This document shows, piece by piece, positions 59,916 through 64,000 of a DNA stretch of 64,000 nt. Source of the stretch: Actinostola sp. cb2023 (Eukaryota; Cnidaria; Anthozoa; Actiniaria; Actinostolidae). Position 1 is the stretch's first letter; each line of letters begins with the position of its first letter. A program made the translations under genes and the position numbers. The DNA is taken from assembly GCA_033675265.1 (NCBI GenBank), contig JAUJYZ010000850.1, positions 303,501 to 367,500 of the forward strand, given 5' to 3'. The notes beneath the pieces were generated by a model. It ran no database searches. It was not told the origin of the DNA and saw nothing but the letters and a program-made list of their open reading frames with translations.

Positions 59916-60074
59916 ATGTGTACCGATTTACAAGAACCTGTGTGCAAATTGGCCGCTTTTAAACAGACGGACGAAATTGAACAAACGCATCATGTGTCCA
60001 GAGAACAATTCGTTCTTCAAGACGTTCTGAGCAAATTATGCGCCTGGACGCATCAGTATGCATCTATAGTATGA
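59916..60074 (+). CDS. Hypothetical 52-aa small ORF or first exon
   Basis: Begins MCTDLQEPVCKLAAFKQTDE, then SREQFVLQDVLSKLCAWTHQ. Non-repetitive, with a mildly amphipathic C-terminal half. It sits about 100 bp downstream of a GC-richer, ETS-motif-bearing patch. Could be a microprotein, a 5' exon (CATCA/GTATGC is a possible donor) or chance. Confidence 0.25.
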   Translation: MCTDLQEPVCKLAAFKQTDEIEQTHHVSREQFVLQDVLSKLCAWTHQYASIV

Positions 60075-60110
60075 AAATGCCAATGCGGCTAAAAACTCAG
60101 GATGATTATG

Positions 60111-61550
60111 AACCTTTTCCCCCCTAGGGCACGAAACTACATAGAATCAACAACATATAAATAACATCCCATTCACCCCCTCTCCCCTCCACATAAGAAT
60201 AATAATTTAAAAATCACAACATAGAATCATCAACATATAGAAATCACATTCCTTTACCCCCTCTCCCCTCCCCCCTCCAAAAAATAATAAAAATTAAAAA
60301 ACGACATACTGAATCATCAACATATAGAATTCACATCCCTTTACCCCCTCTCCCCTCCCCCCTCCACAAAAATAAATAAATTAAATCACAACATAGAATC
60401 ATGAATAAAAAAACAACATACTGATTACTGAATCATCAACATATAGAAATCACATCCCTTCACCCCCTCTCCCCTCCCCCCTCCACAAAATAATAATAAA
60501 TAAATCACAACATAATAATAACAAGACGCTCAATGAGCGTACACTCGGGCATTATGACAATGACAGTTGCGTGACGATCATCCAAGCATGAATATACAAC
60601 ATTAGGTCGTACTAAGTACGTACTTTGGACGAAACTCGACGATTCGTAGATCTCTATCTTTGCTCACCAACACACACCATTGGTAGAACATGCCAAAGCC
60701 ACAGGTATCTCAAAATTGACAGACGAAGAGAAGAGACTATAGAGTCATTCTTCCGTGACAATCTCCAATACTTGACCCTGTTTTTTGATCATACCTTCAA
60801 TGCACGTTATGACAATGACAATGACAGTTGCGTGACGAAGGAGACTATGTGTCGGTGAGCATAGATAAAGCCGATCTCCGAATCAGTACGTACTTGGTAC
60901 GTCTTGAGGTTGCATAGGTCAGATGGTTCTGATAACGCCCTTCGTTCAGTTGTTCGTTGTAATTGAAGGCGCGTTTGTTTTTGCTAAATATATTTAAGCT
61001 TACAAAGGCTTCAATAGCACTATTTTCAGTCAATCATGCTTCTTCGATACAATATCATTTCTCTTCTGCATATTTAACACAACTGCTTCTCTCTCGATAC
61101 AGCACGAGCTTCTACACAGCACTTCTAGTCGGTAGTCGTGGAACGATGAGTGCTAATCCAGCACTTCTAATCTTCGAACCTAGGAGTAATCTGGCGCCAG
61201 TAATCTTGAAACTCTATACGATCAAATACTTCGTATTTGGTGTACCGATACAATCAAATACTTCGCATTCTGTGTATTACGATACAAAAAAAAACTTCGC
61301 ATTCTGTGAAATACTATTACGAAAAATAAAAAAAACAAAAGAGCGCATTTCATAACTCGGGCTTCCTCCGGAAGTGCCCGAGTAATAGAATCATCAACAT
61401 ATAGAAATCACATCCCTTTACCCCCTCTCCCCTCCCCCCTCCACAAAAGAATAATAATTAAATCACAAACATAGAATCGTGACCGTAGAAATAACATCCC
61501 ATTCACTCCCTCTCCCCTCCACAAAAGAATAATAATTTTAAAATCACTTC
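60111..61550. repeat. Split array of CCCCCTCTCCCCTCC-bearing tandem repeats
   Basis: Units of about 80-120 bp with ATCATCAACATATAGAAATC and CCCCCTCTCCCCTCCCCCCT recur at 60111-60515 and again at 61385-61550. The 870 bp between begin with GACGCTCAATGAGCGTACAC plus TCGGGC and end with GTGCCCGAGTAAT, suggesting a mobile insertion into the array. Confidence 0.7.
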
Positions 61551-62770
61551 ATTAGATGATGTCGGCATAAAAATGTTCAATTTATTTCGTGTCGATTCCA
61601 TGAGTAATGTCATTGGTAGTGTAAACAAGACGCTGATATGTTTTATAGACACATGTCGTAGTCTGGGAATTTTCCCAGTATGCTTACGATCGTGAGTCAT
61701 CACGTTAAACTCACGGGATTTTTTTGCATGAGTTGCAACTTTAGGGGGGGATTCCCCTTGAAATTGCTTCGAAAGTTCGTGACAATATAAATTCCATGTA
61801 CATTCCACTAATATTAGAAGGCTAATTCCATCGTCAATGTGATCGTGCTTTTCCTAATAAGTCCTATACGGTATATTTGGACCAAACCAGTAAAAGAAAA
61901 AAGAAAAAAAGAAAGAAACAGAACTAAATAAAAACAAAAATAAAAGAGATTTATATTCGAAAGTTTTCCCAAATTGCTGATATATGGATATCTACAATTC
62001 ACCACTACAATAACCATACTGTAAATAAAGTGAGTTTAATGCTGTAATATGATATACAAATGCGTAACATTGATAAACATCCAATATTTACACTCCTATC
62101 TAAGTTATTAACATGACATTTAAATATTTGTTTTTGTGAAAACTATTTTACACTGTTTTTCTTTTTTGACAATATGAGTTCAGATCCTGCTTGTGTAAAG
62201 ATGATCTTCAACAATTGAAAAAACGACCTTTGGAAGTATAAGGTAGTATAATATTGGGTCGTTATAAATTTTAATCTGAAATTAAAATTATTTTGTTTTT
62301 TAAAAATCCGTAATATTTCATTTTTTTGAGTAAATTTGAATTTTTAGTTTTTCTTCTTTCGTTTCATGTAAAAACGAGTGCTGAAATACATAATTTGAAG
62401 CTGTGAAGAGTGAAGAAGAGTCACGTACAGTATGCAAATTAGTTATTGTTGTGTCAAACATGCCCGAGCATGAAATGTCACACAACTGACGTTTGTCGAA
62501 CGTCGAGTTTACGTTCGATTTGGGTACAGTGTACATTTTAATAATGTTGTCTACCGGTATATGCACCAAAAACATTGGCAAACAATTCATTACAACCAAT
62601 GAAATGAACTAAAAACCGTCAGAATAACAATCTTGTCGTAGATTTAATAGATCTATAAAGCGACTAGAAGTCGAACGACTGTGTTATTATGGTAGCGCCA
62701 CTGTCTGTACTCTTCTCGGAGAGCAAGAATCGTGTAAGTGTTAACATGATTTCCAGGTCAAGTTTCCTCT
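61551..62770. other. AT-rich region 3' of the Maf gene
   Basis: Likely includes the Maf 3' UTR at the right edge. Frames at 61503-61808 and 62318-62599 (-) are not recognisable. Confidence 0.35.
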
Positions 62771-63478
62771 TTATGCCACTTTTGTGTTCCTCTGTAGTTT
62801 CAAGAACTTCACAATCTCTCCTAGTTTCGCCTTGTACGCGTCTCTTTCCCTCTTTACTTTTTCCAAACTGCCTCTTGCATTGTACAGCTCTCGCTGGAGT
62901 CTTTCGTTCTCTGACTCGAGAGACTTCTTTACTTTAATCCTTTTAATTCTGCAGTTCTGAGCGTATCCTCTGTTTTTTAATGTCCTTCGACGGTTCTTGA
63001 GGCATCTTTGTTCTTCCTTAGACAATCCGTTTGACTTTAGAAAACGATTAAGTTCTTTTACGCTGAATTCCTGAAGCTTTCCCTCGCCGACTCCAATCCG
63101 AGCAATAATTGTACTGAATTGCTCATCGGATTGTGATTCAACTGGGCCATATGACTCGTAATCAGTGAAAGCAAACGAGCCGGTTGAAGATGGTGCAGGA
63201 CTACTTAGCTCCTCCAAATATGGGCTGCAGCTCTCACCTGTAGCAGCGGAATTCAAGTTGGAAATAAAGTTTTGGTTTGAATTCATCCATCCTGGTGAAG
63301 TCCCAAGTGTAGGGTAATCTGGATGTTGGTCTAGAAATGGCATTTGAGCATCTTGGTCGGGCACACTTTGTAGACTTTCATTTTGGTCTATATCGTCTGG
63401 ATAGGGGAACATCTCGGCCAGTTCTCTAAGTTGCTGCAATTGAATATTTTCACAGTCCTCCTGTTTGAAGCTGTCCAT
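62771..63478 (-). CDS. Maf-family bZIP transcription factor, intronless
   Basis: Nuclear bZIP factor expected to bind MARE-type sites as a homo- or heterodimer. 235 aa in one exon. Residues 1-120 are acidic, Ser/Pro-rich and presumably activating ([16 protein letters not shown]), so it is not a small Maf. The extended homology region is about 136-160 ([20 protein letters not shown]). The basic region is [19 protein letters not shown] (162-180), with the Maf-specific GYAQ; Asn replaces the usual Ser before the Cys. A leucine zipper with [12 protein letters not shown] and ERDAYKAKL follows. The classical large-Maf N-terminal motif is not obvious, so orthology to MAF, MAFB or NRL is left open. 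The start is the first Met, with an upstream promoter at a suitable distance. Confidence 0.95.
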   Translation of the reverse strand: MDSFKQEDCENIQLQQLRELAEMFPYPDDIDQNESLQSVPDQDAQMPFLDQHPDYPTLGTSPGWMNSNQNFISNLNSAATGESCSPYLEELSSPAPSSTGSFAFTDYESYGPVESQSDEQFSTIIARIGVGEGKLQEFSVKELNRFLKSNGLSKEEQRCLKNRRRTLKNRGYAQNCRIKRIKVKKSLESENERLQRELYNARGSLEKVKRERDAYKAKLGEIVKFLKLQRNTKVA

Positions 63479-63595
63479 TGTCTCTCTGTCACTAGGAAAT
63501 GAAATGCAGTAAACTGTACTGACAGCACAGCGATTTGTAAATCTTCTCAGACCGATTTTTTACGCAACCTTCTTCTTCAGATGTCACACGCAGAA

Positions 63596-63751
63596 TGAGT
63601 CAAACAGGTCGCTCGACTGGCAATAAATCCATCGATTGCACCACGCGTGTTTTTATATTCTGACATCAGTCTTAAAATAGAAAGTAACCAGCCAATCAGA
63701 GAGCACGTCTGCGGGCTGCCCTGAGCAGGGTGACGTAATTCGGGGATTCCC
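63596..63751 (-). promoter_or_regulatory. Maf gene promoter: AP-1, TATA, CCAAT, CRE-like and NF-kB-like motifs
   Basis: TATAAAAA on the Maf strand at 63657-63650, about 170 bp upstream of the start codon. CCAAT on plus at 63692-63696, TGACGTAA at 63731-63738 and GGGGATTCCC (perfect NF-kB consensus) at 63742-63751. An AP-1/TRE site TGAGTCA at 63596-63602 would fall in the 5' leader. Motifs are seen; function is inferred. Confidence 0.6.
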
Positions 63752-64000
63752 CTGACGAGTCCTTTGGCAAAAGAACAAATAAATTGCCTTAAATTCTTCG
63801 TTTATGTCCAATTTTTTTCGTGTTTTTGATGTCTTTCTATCTACTTGTATTTCTTATTGCAAGTGTAATGTTTATTGGATTGTTTGGTAAACGATTCCAT
63901 GCGTTGTTGTTGCACCACTGTAGTGTAAAGTGACCCATGACGTATGGCGTATACTGATTCTTCTAAGTGTTTTCGTTATTTTCATTGTTCTAAAGACTTC
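63752..64000. other. Sequence upstream of the Maf promoter
   Basis: AT-rich, no gene or repeat recognised before the window ends. Confidence 0.4.

Overview
This is a window of animal nuclear DNA. It is AT-rich and has spliceosomal introns with clean GT..AG junctions, short intergenic promoters, and very many microsatellites, minisatellites and short inverted-repeat transposons. Gene content (PYROXD1, CFDP1, COMMD4, SMIM13, a p130Cas/BCAR1-type scaffold, an SLC22 transporter, C1orf109/AIRIM and a Maf bZIP factor) is that of an invertebrate metazoan. An early-branching animal such as an anthozoan cnidarian is my best guess, but that is inference. No virus, toxin, rRNA, tRNA or CRISPR locus was recognised.

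Layout. 1-7.8 kb is a compact housekeeping block with two head-to-head pairs: PYROXD1 (-, cut by the window edge) / CFDP1 (+), and COMMD4 (-, intronless) / SMIM13 (+). The second pair shares a 257 bp promoter with two ZNF143-like sites 20 bp apart. 7.8-13.1 kb is gene-free and holds MITEs and a 60 bp minisatellite. 13.1-23.6 kb is a p130Cas-family adaptor on the minus strand: two large exons, a 9-nt first coding exon, and a 5.6 kb first intron. 23.6-27.7 kb is transposon-rich intergenic DNA. 27.8-37.9 kb is a seven-exon SLC22 organic ion transporter (-) whose introns are filled with satellites and MITEs. 37.9-43.5 kb is gene-free. 43.6-45.7 kb is a four-exon AIRIM homologue (-). 45.9-51.3 kb is transposon-rich and includes an element with a roughly 200-nt G tract. 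51.4-56.6 kb is a tandem pair of two-exon genes (-) encoding about 8-TM proteins I cannot assign to a known family. 56.7-62.7 kb is mostly repeats with two doubtful small ORFs. 62.8-63.5 kb is an intronless Maf gene (-) with a rich upstream promoter.

The genes do not form one pathway. Most are unrelated housekeeping or signalling genes. The densest new information is in the mobile DNA. At least ten terminal-inverted-repeat families can be delimited, several with perfect target-site duplications (8, 8, 8, 8, 7, 7, 6, 3 and 2 bp). One family begins with CCCGGG followed by long homopolymer G tracts. Another carries a recurring GGGnnnCCTGTG motif found about 20 times in the window. The protein-level novelty is the 8-TM tandem pair, which appears to be built from two related 4-TM halves.
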